Translations under genes and position numbers: made by a program
In this document: positions 9,286-19,032 of the stretch, one piece after another
How positions within the stretch are numbered: the stretch's first letter is position 1
Layout of the letters: each line of letters opens with the position of its first letter
The notes under the pieces: model-generated
The model's database searches: none
What the model saw: only the letters and a program-made list of their open reading frames with translations
What the model was told of the DNA's origin: nothing
Assembly (NCBI RefSeq): GCF_011040385.1
Contig: NZ_JAAIKB010000009.1
Coordinates: 124,001-188,000 of the forward strand
Origin: Falsiroseomonas algicola
GTDB taxonomy: Bacteria; Pseudomonadota; Alphaproteobacteria; Acetobacterales; Acetobacteraceae
DNA: 64,000 bases
Direction of reading: 5' to 3'

Positions 9286-11340
9286 ATGATGGACCTCCGC
9301 CCCACCATCGCCGCCCCGGATGACGATCCGTATCTGTGGCTCGAGGAGGTGGAGGGCGAGCGCGCCATCGCCTGGGTCGCCGAGCAGAACGCGAAGACCC
9401 TTGCCGCCTTCGCCGATGCGCGGTTCGAGGCGGATCGGGAAGGCCTGAAGGCGGCGCTGGACCGGCCGGACAAGCTGCCCATGGTGACGCGGCGCGGCCC
9501 GCACCTCTTCAACTTCTGGCAGGATGCCGAGCACCCCCGCGGCCTCTGGCGCCGCACCACGCTCGAGAGTTTCCGCAGTGCCAAGCCGGATTGGGACATC
9601 GTCCTCGACCTCGATGCCTTGGCGGCCGCCGAGTCCGAGGACTGGGTCTGGGCCGGCGCCGTGACCTACCCGGTCACGCATGACATCGCGATGCTGCGCC
9701 TGTCCCGTGGCGGCGGCGATGCGGTGGTGATGCGGGAGTTCGACCTGGCGGCACGCGCCTTCGTCGAAGGCGGCTTCGTGCTGCCGGAAGCCAAGGGCAG
9801 CGCGGACTGGCTGGACCGGGATACGCTGCTGGTCTCCTCGGCGCTCGGCGGCACCACCAGCTCCGGCTATGCCCGAACCATCCGCCGCTGGTCGCGCGGC
9901 ACGGACCCCATGGCGGCGCCGGTGATCTTCGAGGTCCCGGAGGACCATCTCTCCGCCTGGGCCGGGGTGGACCGGGAAGGCGGCGTGGAAAGCGTCGTCT
10001 TCCGCGACGGCATCGGCTTCTTCGACGCCACCATCCATATCGGCGACCGGAACGGGCCCCGCACGCTGGTCCCCCTGCCGACCGACGCCCACTACACCTG
10101 GCAGCACGGCTTCATCGCGGTGAAGCCGCGCACGCCCTGGACGGTGGGGGAGGCGACCTACGCGCCCGACACGCTGCTCGGCCTGTCGCTGGCCGATCTG
10201 CTGGCGGGGAAGGTCGCGCCGCAGCTCCTCTTCACGCCGGAACCGCGAAGGGCATTGCAGGGCTTCACCTGGTGCGACGGCCGGCTGGTGCTGTCCATCC
10301 TCGACGATCTCGCCCCCGTCTTCACCATCCTGACGCCCGGCCCGGGCGAATGGGCGGCCGCCGACATCCCCGGCCTGCCGCGCATCGGTGTCGTCAACCT
10401 CTGGCCCTTCGATGCGGAGGCCGAGGAATCCGATGGCACCCTGCTGGCCCTGGCCCAGGATCCCGTCACGCCTCCCGAATTGCTGCTGACCAGCGTGTCG
10501 CCCAGCGCGCCCGCGCTGCTGAAGGCCTCAACCCCGGCCTTCGACGCCACCGGCCTCGTCGTCACGCGCCACGAGGCGGTTTCGACGGATGGCGAGCGCA
10601 TCCCCTATGTCCAGGTCGGCCCGAAGGACGGGACGGGCCGCGCCCCCGTCCACCTCTCCGCCTATGGCGGCTTCCAGGTCTCCCGCCTGCCCGTCTATTC
10701 CACCGTCTCCGGCCGCCTCTGGCTCGCCAAGGGCGGCACCGCCGTGGTCGGCCAGATCCGCGGCGGCGGCGAATTCGGCACCGCCTGGCACGAGGCCGGG
10801 CGCGGCGCCCTGAAATCCCGCAGCCATGACGATTTCGCCGCCATCGCCGCCGACCTCGTCGCCCGCGGCGTGACGGTGCCCGGCCGGATCGCCGCCGAGG
10901 GCGGCTCCAATGGCGGGTTGCTGATCGCCAACATGCTGACCCGCTATCCCGAGCGCTTCGGTGCGCTGTTCTGCACCATCCCGCTGATCGACATGCGCCG
11001 CTACACGAAGCTGCTGGCCGGCGCCTCCTGGATCGCGGAATACGGCGACCCCGACAAGCCCGAGGACTGGGCCTTCATCCAGCACTTCTCCGCCTATCAC
11101 GCCGCCGAGGCCGGCCGGCCTTATCCGCCCATCCTGCTGGCCACGACGCGCCGCGACGACCGCGTCCATCCCGGCCATGCCCGCAAGATGGCCGCCAAGC
11201 TGCAGGCGCTGGGCTACGACGCCCGCTTCTACGAGCCGGAGGCCGGCGGCCATGGCTATGGCAAGGACAATGGCGAGGTCGCCCGCTTCGCCGCCCTCGG
11301 CGCCGCCTTCCTGCGGCGATCGATCGGCTGGGAGGCGTGA
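9286..11340 (+). CDS. prolyl oligopeptidase family serine peptidase
   Basis: An S9-family peptidase of 684 residues that likely cleaves short peptides in the cytoplasm, as no signal peptide is seen. The N-terminal half is the beta-propeller gate and begins near the family's typical YLWLEEVEGERAIAWV. The C-terminal alpha/beta hydrolase has the nucleophile in GGSNGGL (about 541-547), the Asp region in TTRRDDRVHPGHARK and the His in EAGGHGYG. It starts immediately after the helicase stop (TGA-ATG-ATG), so the second ATG at 9289 is an alternative start. Co-transcription with the helicase is likely. Confidence 0.92.
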   Translation: MMDLRPTIAAPDDDPYLWLEEVEGERAIAWVAEQNAKTLAAFADARFEADREGLKAALDRPDKLPMVTRRGPHLFNFWQDAEHPRGLWRRTTLESFRSAKPDWDIVLDLDALAAAESEDWVWAGAVTYPVTHDIAMLRLSRGGGDAVVMREFDLAARAFVEGGFVLPEAKGSADWLDRDTLLVSSALGGTTSSGYARTIRRWSRGTDPMAAPVIFEVPEDHLSAWAGVDREGGVESVVFRDGIGFFDATIHIGDRNGPRTLVPLPTDAHYTWQHGFIAVKPRTPWTVGEATYAPDTLLGLSLADLLAGKVAPQLLFTPEPRRALQGFTWCDGRLVLSILDDLAPVFTILTPGPGEWAAADIPGLPRIGVVNLWPFDAEAEESDGTLLALAQDPVTPPELLLTSVSPSAPALLKASTPAFDATGLVVTRHEAVSTDGERIPYVQVGPKDGTGRAPVHLSAYGGFQVSRLPVYSTVSGRLWLAKGGTAVVGQIRGGGEFGTAWHEAGRGALKSRSHDDFAAIAADLVARGVTVPGRIAAEGGSNGGLLIANMLTRYPERFGALFCTIPLIDMRRYTKLLAGASWIAEYGDPDKPEDWAFIQHFSAYHAAEAGRPYPPILLATTRRDDRVHPGHARKMAAKLQALGYDARFYEPEAGGHGYGKDNGEVARFAALGAAFLRRSIGWEA

Positions 11341-11430
11341 CAACCTGCTGGCGAAAGCCTGATCCGACGATGGCTTGACCCCCGGCCCGCCCCGCGCGAC
11401 GACCTGCGTCCAGCCTTGGAGACCATCGAG

Positions 11431-11865
11431 ATGCCGACCCGCGCCCCCGCCCGCCTCGCGCCCTTCACCGCGCAGGAAGCGCTGGTCTGCGCCATGGTGC
11501 TGATGTCCGTCGCCGATGGCCCGATGTCCGACGCCGAACTCGCCATGATGTCCCGCCTGGTGCAGGGCCTGCCCGCCTTCTCCGACTTCCACAGCGCGGA
11601 GATCGAGACGGTGACGGAGGTCGTCTCCAGCCTGCTCGGCCGGACGGATGGCCTGGACGATGCCCTGACCATGATCCGGGAGGCGCTGCCCATGCGCCTG
11701 CGCGAGACCGCCTACCTCCTGGCCTGCGAGGTCTGTGCGGCCGATGGGGAGGCGACGCAGGAGGAGCTTCGCCTGCTGCAGGACCTCCGCATCGGCCTCG
11801 ACCTGGACCGGCTGGTGGCCGGCGCGATCGAGCGCGCCGCGAAGGCGCGCTACCAGGTCATCTGA
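11431..11865 (+). CDS. TerB-family protein
   Basis: A small cytoplasmic protein of 144 residues with the TerB/TerB-like helical fold: acidic motifs around VADGPMSDAE (helix 1-2) and VCAADGEATQEE (mirror repeat) are the metal-binding DG-E signatures. TerB proteins are linked to tellurite and other membrane stress, but a lone TerB without other ter genes has no defined function. The ATG at 11431 follows GGAG by 9 nt and is preferred to an in-frame TTG five codons earlier. Its 3' end overlaps the convergent MBL gene by 8 bp. Confidence 0.8.
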   Translation: MPTRAPARLAPFTAQEALVCAMVLMSVADGPMSDAELAMMSRLVQGLPAFSDFHSAEIETVTEVVSSLLGRTDGLDDALTMIREALPMRLRETAYLLACEVCAADGEATQEELRLLQDLRIGLDLDRLVAGAIERAAKARYQVI

Positions 11866-12772
11866 TGCCGGCCATCGGGCGCGGGGCGGCATCATTCGCC
11901 GCCACCATCGGCGGCGCGTAGTCGCTCTCGCTCCAGGCCGCCATGGCGACGAATTCCACCGCGTCATGGGTGCAGAAGACCGCGAGGTCCGAATCCGGCG
12001 CGCGCAGCATGGCGCGCAGCCGCGCCTGACTGTCGCGCTGCTGCCGGTCGTCATCGGCCATCAGCCGCTCATAGCCCGCGAGCAGCGGTGGCGCTGAGCC
12101 GTCGCCATGCACCTCCGCCCGGTTGAAATAGGCATCGCCGGCATGGAGCATCCAGCCGCGCGGCCCCTTCACCGCCACGCCGACATGGCCGGGCGAATGG
12201 CCGGGCAGCGGCACCATCAGGAATTCCGGCGGCAGGTCAGCGATCTCCCGCGCATTGGGCAGGCCGAAGAAGCGTTCTCCCCCGCCGCGCCGGCCGAGCC
12301 TGGTCTCCACCGGCTGCCAGCGCCCGCGATAGCCCCATTGCGCCGGCCGCCAGCGCGTGCGGTCGCGGAAGCCGCGCGGATTGACCGCCGCATCGGCCTC
12401 GGCCGCGGAGAGATGCACGGTGGCGTGCGGGAAGTCGATGAGGCCGCCCGCATGATCGAAGTCGAGATGCGTCATCACGATGTGCCGCACATCGGTCGGC
12501 TTGAAGCCCAGCCGCTTCACCCAGCGGATCGCCGTGCGATCGGGGTCGAGCCGCGGCCGCAGCAGCGCCAGGTTCCAGGCGGGCAGCCGCGGCGTGGGCC
12601 GCGCGCAGTCCCGCAGCCCGAAGCCGGTATCGACCAGCACCAGCCCATGCGCCGGCGTCTCGATCAGCAGGCAGTGGCAGGACAGTCGCGCCACCGGCCC
12701 CGGGCTGATCCCGTCCATGAGGCGCCCGCCCAGCGGTCGCGCATGCCCCAGATCGAGATGGTGGATCTTCAT
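11858..12772 (-). CDS. MBL-fold metallohydrolase, AHL-lactonase-like
   Basis: A metallo-beta-lactamase fold hydrolase of 304 residues. The metal site motif THLDFDHAGG (near 120-130) is of the H-x-D-x-D-H type used by N-acyl homoserine lactonases such as AiiA. Additional ligands are in PGHSPGHVG (about 210) and GDAYFN. Hydrolysis of a lactone or related ester is likely, but the substrate cannot be read from sequence. AGGAG precedes the ATG at 12772. The CodA-like amidohydrolase ends 54 bp upstream on the same strand and may share its transcript. The 3' end overlaps terB. Confidence 0.85.
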   Translation of the reverse strand: MKIHHLDLGHARPLGGRLMDGISPGPVARLSCHCLLIETPAHGLVLVDTGFGLRDCARPTPRLPAWNLALLRPRLDPDRTAIRWVKRLGFKPTDVRHIVMTHLDFDHAGGLIDFPHATVHLSAAEADAAVNPRGFRDRTRWRPAQWGYRGRWQPVETRLGRRGGGERFFGLPNAREIADLPPEFLMVPLPGHSPGHVGVAVKGPRGWMLHAGDAYFNRAEVHGDGSAPPLLAGYERLMADDDRQQRDSQARLRAMLRAPDSDLAVFCTHDAVEFVAMAAWSESDYAPPMVAANDAAPRPMAGIR

Positions 12773-12826
12773 CGGTTCGCTCCTGCCCTTGCCTGGACAG
12801 GAACGGCCCGACGATGACCGCGTTCG

Positions 12827-14008
12827 TTAGACCGCCAGAACGCCGTCGCGCGCCACCACGCGGCCATGGCTGATGACGGTGCGGGATGGCGGCGTCGCCA
12901 CCACCGCCTCCTGCACATTCTCCGCCTCCAGCAGCACCAGGTCGGCCCGCGCGCCGACCGCCAGCCCGTATTCGCCGAAGCCGCAGCCCGCGGCTGCCCA
13001 GTCGCTGACGGCGGCGAAGGCCAGCACGAGTTCGTCGTCGCGGCGGAACTCGTTCTTCAGCCCGATCAGCATCGCCCGCTGCAGCATGTCCGGCATGTTG
13101 TAGGGGGTCCAGGTGTCGCGGATGCCGTCATTGCCACCGAAGATGGAAACCCCCGCCGCCCGCGCCTTCTTGATGGAGGGCACGGGGCGGGAGGGCGGCG
13201 CGGTGGTCGCCAGCCCGATCCCGGCCTCCCCCAGCGCGGCGTAGAGCGCATCGGCCCGCGCCACGTCGCCGAGGCAGAAGGCGTGGCTGACCACCACCTT
13301 ACCCTGCATGCCGAGCGCGACCGTCCGCTCGATGATCAGCTCCATGGCGAAGGCGCCGAGTTCCCCGGGCTCATGCAGGTGGATGTCGACGGGCACGCCA
13401 TGCTTCGCGGCCAGGCCGAAGATCAGGTCGCAATGCCCCTTGGGGTCGCGATCGATGCCGGAGGGATCGAGCCCGCCGATGATGTCGGCGCCATTGCGCA
13501 GCGCCCGTTCCAGCAACTCGGCGGTGCCCGGCCGCACCAGCACGCCGGATTGCGGGAAGGCCACCACCTGGATGTCCATGGTGCCGCGCATCCGTTCCCG
13601 CAGCGCGACCAGCGCATCGCTGTGGGTGGTGCCGTTCTCCGTATCCACATCGGCGAAGCTGCGGATGCGCGTGGTGCCGCGCTTCAGGAACTCCCGCGCC
13701 AGCCGGTCCGACTGCCGCGCCGGGTCGAGGCCGAGGCGCTTCCGTTCCGCGCGTTCGCCATCGATCCGGTCGATGAGGCGCGGCCCGACCTCGTTCTTCC
13801 ACCACCCCATGCCCCAGAGCGTCTTGTCGAGATGCGTGTGCCCCTCGACGAAGGCGGGCAAGGCGAGCCCGCCGCCGGCGTCCTCCACCACGACGCCCTC
13901 CGGCGCGGCAAGGCCCGGCGCCATGGCGGCGATGCGCCCGCCCGCCACAAGGATGTCGGTGGCTGCCGCGCCCATTGGGCGGCAGTTGCGGATCAGCAAG
14001 GCGCTCAT
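12827..14008 (-). CDS. CodA-like amidohydrolase (cytosine deaminase family)
   Basis: A 393-residue metal-dependent TIM-barrel amidohydrolase. Metal ligands and family motifs are visible: GHTHLDKT (about 57-64), the DIHLHEPGE strand, VVSHAFCL, and GGNDGIRD carrying the catalytic Asp. The Leu-Asp-Lys after the HxH pair and the SHAFCL motif are those of cytosine deaminase CodA and relatives. It probably deaminates or hydrolyses a pyrimidine-like cyclic amide in the cytoplasm. Neighbours on the strand are a lactonase-like MBL enzyme and a threonine dehydratase-like enzyme, which do not fix the substrate. Confidence 0.88.
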   Translation of the reverse strand: MSALLIRNCRPMGAAATDILVAGGRIAAMAPGLAAPEGVVVEDAGGGLALPAFVEGHTHLDKTLWGMGWWKNEVGPRLIDRIDGERAERKRLGLDPARQSDRLAREFLKRGTTRIRSFADVDTENGTTHSDALVALRERMRGTMDIQVVAFPQSGVLVRPGTAELLERALRNGADIIGGLDPSGIDRDPKGHCDLIFGLAAKHGVPVDIHLHEPGELGAFAMELIIERTVALGMQGKVVVSHAFCLGDVARADALYAALGEAGIGLATTAPPSRPVPSIKKARAAGVSIFGGNDGIRDTWTPYNMPDMLQRAMLIGLKNEFRRDDELVLAFAAVSDWAAAGCGFGEYGLAVGARADLVLLEAENVQEAVVATPPSRTVISHGRVVARDGVLAV

Positions 14009-14027
14009 TCAACATCTCCATGACAGG

Positions 14028-14127
14028 CGCCCGCCGCAGGCGGGCGAGCGGCCGAACGGCCGCCGCCGGCAGTCCGGCGAAGCCAAGCGAAGCGCCGGCG
14101 ATTGAGGGCGGATCGGCTTCGATCCGC
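14028..14127. repeat. array of four perfect hairpins
   Basis: Four successive inverted repeats fill the gap between two same-strand genes. They are CGCCCGCC-GCA-GGCGGGCG (14028-14046), GCGGCCG-AA-CGGCCGC (14048-14063), CGCCGG-CAGT-CCGGCG (14064-14079) and GCGGATCG-GCTT-CGATCCGC (14108-14127). The density exceeds what a single terminator needs and suggests a REP-like extragenic element or a transcript-stabilising/terminating region. No T-tract follows. Confidence 0.6.
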
Positions 14128-14132
14128 AAGCA

Positions 14133-15086
14133 TCACGCCAGTACCCAGCTCCGGAACAGGTCGAGATCGATGTTGCCGCCGCAGAGGATGGTCGCCACGC
14201 GCTTCCCGCGCATGCGCTCCCGCTCCTGCATCAGTGCCGCCAGCGGCGCGGCGCCCGCCCCCTCCGCGAGGTTGTGCGTGTCCTGCCAATAGGCGCGGAT
14301 CGCCGCCGCCACCTCGTCATCCGTCACGGTGACGATGCGCGCGGCGCCCCTGATGATCATCGCCAGCGCCGCGGGGTCCGGCACCCGCGTCGCCATGCCA
14401 TCCGCCTTCGTCACCGCCGCTTCCGTCGTCACCACGCGGCCGGCGGCGACGCTGCGGGCATAGGCATCGGCGCCGGTGCTCTGCACGCCGATGATCTCCG
14501 TCGCCAGCCCCAGCAGGTCCCGCGCCATGATGCAGCCGCAGATGCCCGACCCCAGCCCGATCGGCACATAGAGCGCATCGAGCGGCGGCGCCGCCCGGAA
14601 CAGCTCCAGCGCATAGGTCGCGACCCCCCGCACCAGGTCCGGCGCGAAGGAGGGGGCGAATTCCAGCCCGCGCTCCGCGGCCAGCCGCATCGCCTCCACC
14701 CGCGCCGCGTCGAAATCCTCGCCATGCTCGACCAGCGTCGCCCCCTGCGCGCGCATGGCCGCGTTCTTCTCCACGCTGTTGCCGCGCGGCACGACGATGG
14801 TGACGGGCACGCCGCTCCGCGCCCCCGCATAGGCGAGCGACTGCCCGTGATTGCCCCGGGTCGCGGAGATCACGCCCGGCCCGCCCGGCCTCTCCCGCGC
14901 CAGCCGGTCCATGTAGACAAGGCCGCCGCGCACCTTGAAGGCGCCGGTCGGCGTGTGGTTCTCGTGCTTCACCCAGACCTCCGCGCCCGTGCGCGCGGCC
15001 AGCAGCGGCCAGGGATATTGTGGCGTCGGCGGGAAGACGCCGTGCACCAGGCGGGCGGCGTCTTCCAGGGCGGGCAGGTCGAACAC
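14133..15086 (-). CDS. threonine/serine dehydratase-like PLP enzyme
   Basis: A fold type II PLP enzyme of 317 residues. The Schiff-base lysine is in ENHTPTGAFKVRGG (about 50), the SATRGNHGQS asparagine loop follows, and the phosphate-binding glycine loop is GLGSGICG (about 180). It would deaminate threonine/serine or a related hydroxy amino acid to a keto acid. There is no C-terminal ACT regulatory domain. The GTG at 15086 is chosen because GGAG lies 8 nt before it and the protein then starts just ahead of conserved residues. The open frame extends further upstream, over a gene on the other strand. Confidence 0.85.
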   Translation of the reverse strand: MFDLPALEDAARLVHGVFPPTPQYPWPLLAARTGAEVWVKHENHTPTGAFKVRGGLVYMDRLARERPGGPGVISATRGNHGQSLAYAGARSGVPVTIVVPRGNSVEKNAAMRAQGATLVEHGEDFDAARVEAMRLAAERGLEFAPSFAPDLVRGVATYALELFRAAPPLDALYVPIGLGSGICGCIMARDLLGLATEIIGVQSTGADAYARSVAAGRVVTTEAAVTKADGMATRVPDPAALAMIIRGAARIVTVTDDEVAAAIRAYWQDTHNLAEGAGAAPLAALMQERERMRGKRVATILCGGNIDLDLFRSWVLA

Positions 15087-15158
15087 GCGGTCACTCCGAT
15101 CGGAAACGAGACGGCACCAGGGGCGTTGCTCCGCGGAACCATAGCGGAGGGCGTGACC

Positions 15159-15713
15159 ATGGCCATCACCGTGGACAGCAGCCAGTGGACTGGCCAGGAG
15201 GACACCACCCCCCCGGCCGTGCCGGTTGTCTGGGGCGAGTTCGAGAACGAGGCGGCGCGCGATGCCGCCATCGCGCAGCTGCGCGCCGGCGGCGCGCGTG
15301 ACGAGGTGGGCTCCACCAACGCGGCGCAGCCGGAGCCGCCGGCGGTGAACGAGACGGTCGACCCGCCGGACGAGAACCCGGAGCAAGCGGATCGCCGCAA
15401 CCAGCGCCAGCTCGGCGTCGGCACGGCGATGGCCGCTACCTCCATGGCGGCGGCCGGCATCGTCATCGCCAGCGGCGGCGCGCTGCTGCCCGCCGTGGCG
15501 GCCGCCGCGGCAGCAGGGGCCGGGACCGGCGCGGTGGGGGAGGTGGTGGCGAATGCCGTCGCACCGCGCGAGGCGGAGACCCACGCGCCGCCGCCCGACG
15601 CGCATGGCCCCGTCATCGGCCTGCGCGCGCCGGACGACACGGCCCGCCGCCAGGCGGAGGAAGCGCTGCACGCCGTCGGCGCCCGCCGCGTCTTCGTGCA
15701 GGAAGCCGGCTGA
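15159..15713 (+). CDS. GSP17M/stress-like protein with glycine-alanine zipper
   Basis: A 184-residue protein I do not recognise with certainty. Residues about 20-45 (VWGEFENEAARDAAIAQLRA) resemble the N-terminal fold of YflT/GSP17M-type stress proteins, and a second similar unit (GLRAPDDTARRQAEEALHAVGA) ends the protein. Between them lies a long Ala/Gly hydrophobic stretch (about 95-135) of glycine-zipper type that could enter a membrane. GGAGG precedes the ATG by 8 nt. It diverges from the dehydratase and is followed by three hairpins. Confidence 0.7.
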   Translation: MAITVDSSQWTGQEDTTPPAVPVVWGEFENEAARDAAIAQLRAGGARDEVGSTNAAQPEPPAVNETVDPPDENPEQADRRNQRQLGVGTAMAATSMAAAGIVIASGGALLPAVAAAAAAGAGTGAVGEVVANAVAPREAETHAPPPDAHGPVIGLRAPDDTARRQAEEALHAVGARRVFVQEAG

Positions 15714-15720
15714 AACAGCT

Positions 15721-15750
15721 TCGGCCAGCCTGGCATCCCAGGCTGGCCGA
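15721..15750. terminator. strong bidirectional hairpin
   Basis: A perfect 13-bp stem (TCGGCCAGCCTGG / CCAGGCTGGCCGA) with a 4-nt loop starts 8 nt after the stop of the stress-like gene. It is the first of three consecutive hairpins between two convergent genes. No T-tract follows. Confidence 0.6.
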
Positions 15751-15757
15751 TCAGGGT

Positions 15758-15783
15758 GGCACAGGCACCAGGGTGTCTGTGCC
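15758..15783. repeat. middle hairpin of convergent gap
   Basis: GGCACAG / CTGTGCC (7 bp) encloses a further CACC/GGTG stem, giving a nearly continuous hairpin with one mismatch. Its position between two other hairpins suggests a shared terminator region. Confidence 0.4.
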
Positions 15784-15791
15784 GGTCAGTG

Positions 15792-15816
15792 CGGAACCCG
15801 CCATCCGCGGGTTCCG
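15792..15816. terminator. hairpin terminator for the cold-shock gene
   Basis: A 10-bp stem (CGGAACCCGC / GCGGGTTCCG) with a 5-nt loop lies 6 nt past the stop of the cold-shock gene, which reads leftward into it. Confidence 0.5.
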
Positions 15817-15821
15817 TCAGT

Positions 15822-16025
15822 TCACATGGGCCGGAGGTTGGTGGCGGCCGCCTTGCCGCGTTCCATGGCCACTTCGTAGGACACCTTCTGGCCTTCGTTC
15901 AGGCCCTGGAGTCCGGCCTTCTGAACAGCGGTGATGTGGACGAAAACGTCCTTCCCGCCGTCCGACGGGACGATGAAGCCGAAGCCCTTCGTCGCATTGA
16001 ACCACTTCACGGTGCCGATCGCCAT
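15822..16025 (-). CDS. cold-shock protein, CspA family
   Basis: A 67-residue single cold-shock domain that binds single-stranded nucleic acid and acts as an RNA chaperone. RNP1 is KGFGFI and RNP2 is VFVHI, both intact. The ATG at 16025 has AAGGAG about 10 nt upstream; longer in-frame starts are not needed. The 5' region before it (to about 16245) is long for this genome and contains a CGCCAT/ATGGCG hairpin at 16082-16096, as expected for a structured cold-shock leader. It lies downstream of groEL on the same strand but beyond its terminator. Confidence 0.93.
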   Translation of the reverse strand: MAIGTVKWFNATKGFGFIVPSDGGKDVFVHITAVQKAGLQGLNEGQKVSYEVAMERGKAAATNLRPM

Positions 16026-16245
16026 GCGATCCGCGCTCCTTCTGACTAGCAACGCCCTGACGCCGATCGCCCGGGCGGGGGCGCCATGCGATGGCGGAGC
16101 CTTGTAGACACCCGGGGAGTGGCCCGGGAGGCACGGCGGAAAGCCAGGACGCAATGACACATGAAGGATGCTCAACCCGCCAGTCAGGTGTCAAAGCCCC
16201 GAAAGGCCCGGTCACGGCGTTGTCAACTTTGTGTCAGCGGGCATG

Positions 16246-16275
16246 AAAAAAGGGGCGGACCCGAAGGTCCGCCCC
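16246..16275 (-). terminator. rho-independent terminator of groESL
   Basis: On the minus strand a perfect 10-bp stem (GGGGCGGACC / GGTCCGCCCC) with a TTCG loop is followed directly by six T residues. It lies about 65 nt past the groEL stop. This is the clearest intrinsic terminator in the window. Confidence 0.9.
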
Positions 16276-16338
16276 CATTTCCAGACGTCCAGATTCCGGA
16301 CCTCCGTCCCAGCCGGGTCGCCCCGGTCGGGCGCGGGA

Positions 16339-17985
<1,647 letters not shown>

Positions 17986-18089
17986 TTATTCCCTGATCTG
18001 ATCCGTTGAGGAGACGAGGCGAAGGGCAGGCCTTCCGGCCGGCCTTGTCGGGCCGTCGCGGGACGAACCGCGCCAGCCCGGGGCCTGCG

Positions 18090-18401
18090 TCAGGCGGCCT
18101 TCGCCACGGAAGGGTTGTCGAGGATACCCATGATGTCGGACTCCTTCATGATCAGGAGCTCCTCACCATTGAGCTTCACCTCGGTGCCCGACCACTTGCC
18201 GAACAGGATGCGGTCGCCGGCCTTGACGTCGAGGGCGCGCAGTTCGCCCTTGTCGTTCAGCGTGCCGGAGCCGACGGCGATAACCTCGCCTTCCTGCGGC
18301 TTTTCCTTGGCGGTGTCGGGGATGATGATGCCGCCCGCGGTCTTCTCTTCGGCCGTCACGCGGCGAACGAGAACGCGGTCATGCAGGGGTCGAAAGCTCA
18401 T
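18090..18401 (-). CDS. groES: co-chaperonin GroES (10 kDa)
   Basis: The 103-residue lid of the chaperonin chamber. It has the N-terminal [12 protein letters not shown] strand and the mobile loop [21 protein letters not shown] with the GroEL-binding III tripeptide. The ATG at 18401 follows AGGAGAGG, which decides between it and an ATG 11 codons upstream. It is the first gene of groESL under two CIRCE elements. Confidence 0.97.
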   Translation of the reverse strand: MSFRPLHDRVLVRRVTAEEKTAGGIIIPDTAKEKPQEGEVIAVGSGTLNDKGELRALDVKAGDRILFGKWSGTEVKLNGEELLIMKESDIMGILDNPSVAKAA

Positions 18402-18480
18402 CGAACCTCTCCTGTCGCTTCCAATGAGTGGCAAGCTCTTCCGGAGATTTGCACGGCCAGCGGACCCGTCATGGCATCCG

Positions 18481-18507
18481 CTAGCACTCCCCCCAGAGGA
18501 GTGCCAA
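18481..18507. promoter_or_regulatory. CIRCE element 2 (proximal)
   Basis: CTAGCACTC-N9-GAGTGCCAA matches the HrcA operator consensus TTAGCACTC-N9-GAGTGCTAA with two or three differences. It lies just downstream of the -10 box, so bound HrcA would cover the transcription start. Confidence 0.85.
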
Positions 18508-18508
18508 C

Positions 18509-18537
18509 GATCTAGGGGAGTCCCAGGGCCGCGTCAA
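18509..18537 (-). promoter_or_regulatory. groESL promoter between the two CIRCE sites
   Basis: Reading leftward, TTGACG (18537-18532), a 17-nt spacer and TAGATC (18514-18509) make a good sigma-70 promoter. It is flanked exactly by the two CIRCE elements. Confidence 0.7.
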
Positions 18538-18543
18538 GCGTTG

Positions 18544-18570
18544 TCAGCACTCCCAGAGTGCGAGTGCTAA
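18544..18570. promoter_or_regulatory. CIRCE element 1 (distal)
   Basis: TCAGCACTC-N9-GAGTGCTAA is a near-perfect HrcA operator, with one half-site matching the consensus fully. It sits immediately upstream of the -35 box of the groESL promoter. Confidence 0.92.
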
Positions 18571-18715
18571 CAGACTGATCCCAAAGGTTTTTCTGGACAT
18601 CCCGCCTCGCCCGCATGGCATGCTGCAACGCGATGGTCATGCCGGCGACCCAAACCGGCCCGACCCTCGCGACGCAGCATCAGGGCCCGACCAGCCCGGG
18701 CCAGAAAGGAGCACG

Positions 18716-19000
18716 ATGGATCTCTCCGGCCTCGAACGCTTCGCCCGCTTCGCCACCCTGCCCGACTGGCGGCTCACCACTGCCGAGATCCTCTACCACA
18801 TGCCGGACCATCCGGGCGTCCTGCAGACCTTCATCTGGCAGAAGCATGATCTGGCGCCGCGCTTCCCGCTGCTCGGCAGTTTCCTTGATTTCTGGCGGCG
18901 GGAGATCGACGGGCCGCTGCACTCCGTCCGCGTCGCCTCCGCCGCCCTGACACGCCCCGCGGAGCTTCGCTACGCCAACGGGCAATTCACCCTGCATTGA
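18716..19000 (+). CDS. Usg family protein
   Basis: A 94-residue protein matching the alphaproteobacterial Usg family: WRLTTAEILYHMPDHPGVLQTFIWQ, then FPLLGSFLDFWRREIDGPLHSVRV. Usg was named from a gene beside trpF in other alphaproteobacteria, but its biochemical role is unknown to me. Here there are no trp genes nearby. AAAGGAG lies 5 nt before the ATG at 18716, which fixes the start. It diverges from groESL and converges on the UbiH-family gene. Confidence 0.85.
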   Translation: MDLSGLERFARFATLPDWRLTTAEILYHMPDHPGVLQTFIWQKHDLAPRFPLLGSFLDFWRREIDGPLHSVRVASAALTRPAELRYANGQFTLH

Positions 19001-19008
19001 GGCGGCCG

Positions 19009-19032
19009 GCGCCGGGGCCTCAGCCCCGGCGC
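19009..19032. terminator. hairpin straddling a stop codon
   Basis: A perfect 10-bp stem (GCGCCGGGGC / GCCCCGGCGC) has as its CTCA loop the stop codon of the UbiH-family gene. It lies 8 nt past the usg stop and could terminate both convergent transcripts. Confidence 0.55.

Noticed and set aside
16166..16194. Promoter for the cold-shock gene (TTGACA then GCATCC at 17 nt)
   Set aside because: The -35 is perfect but the -10 match is too poor to list as a feature.
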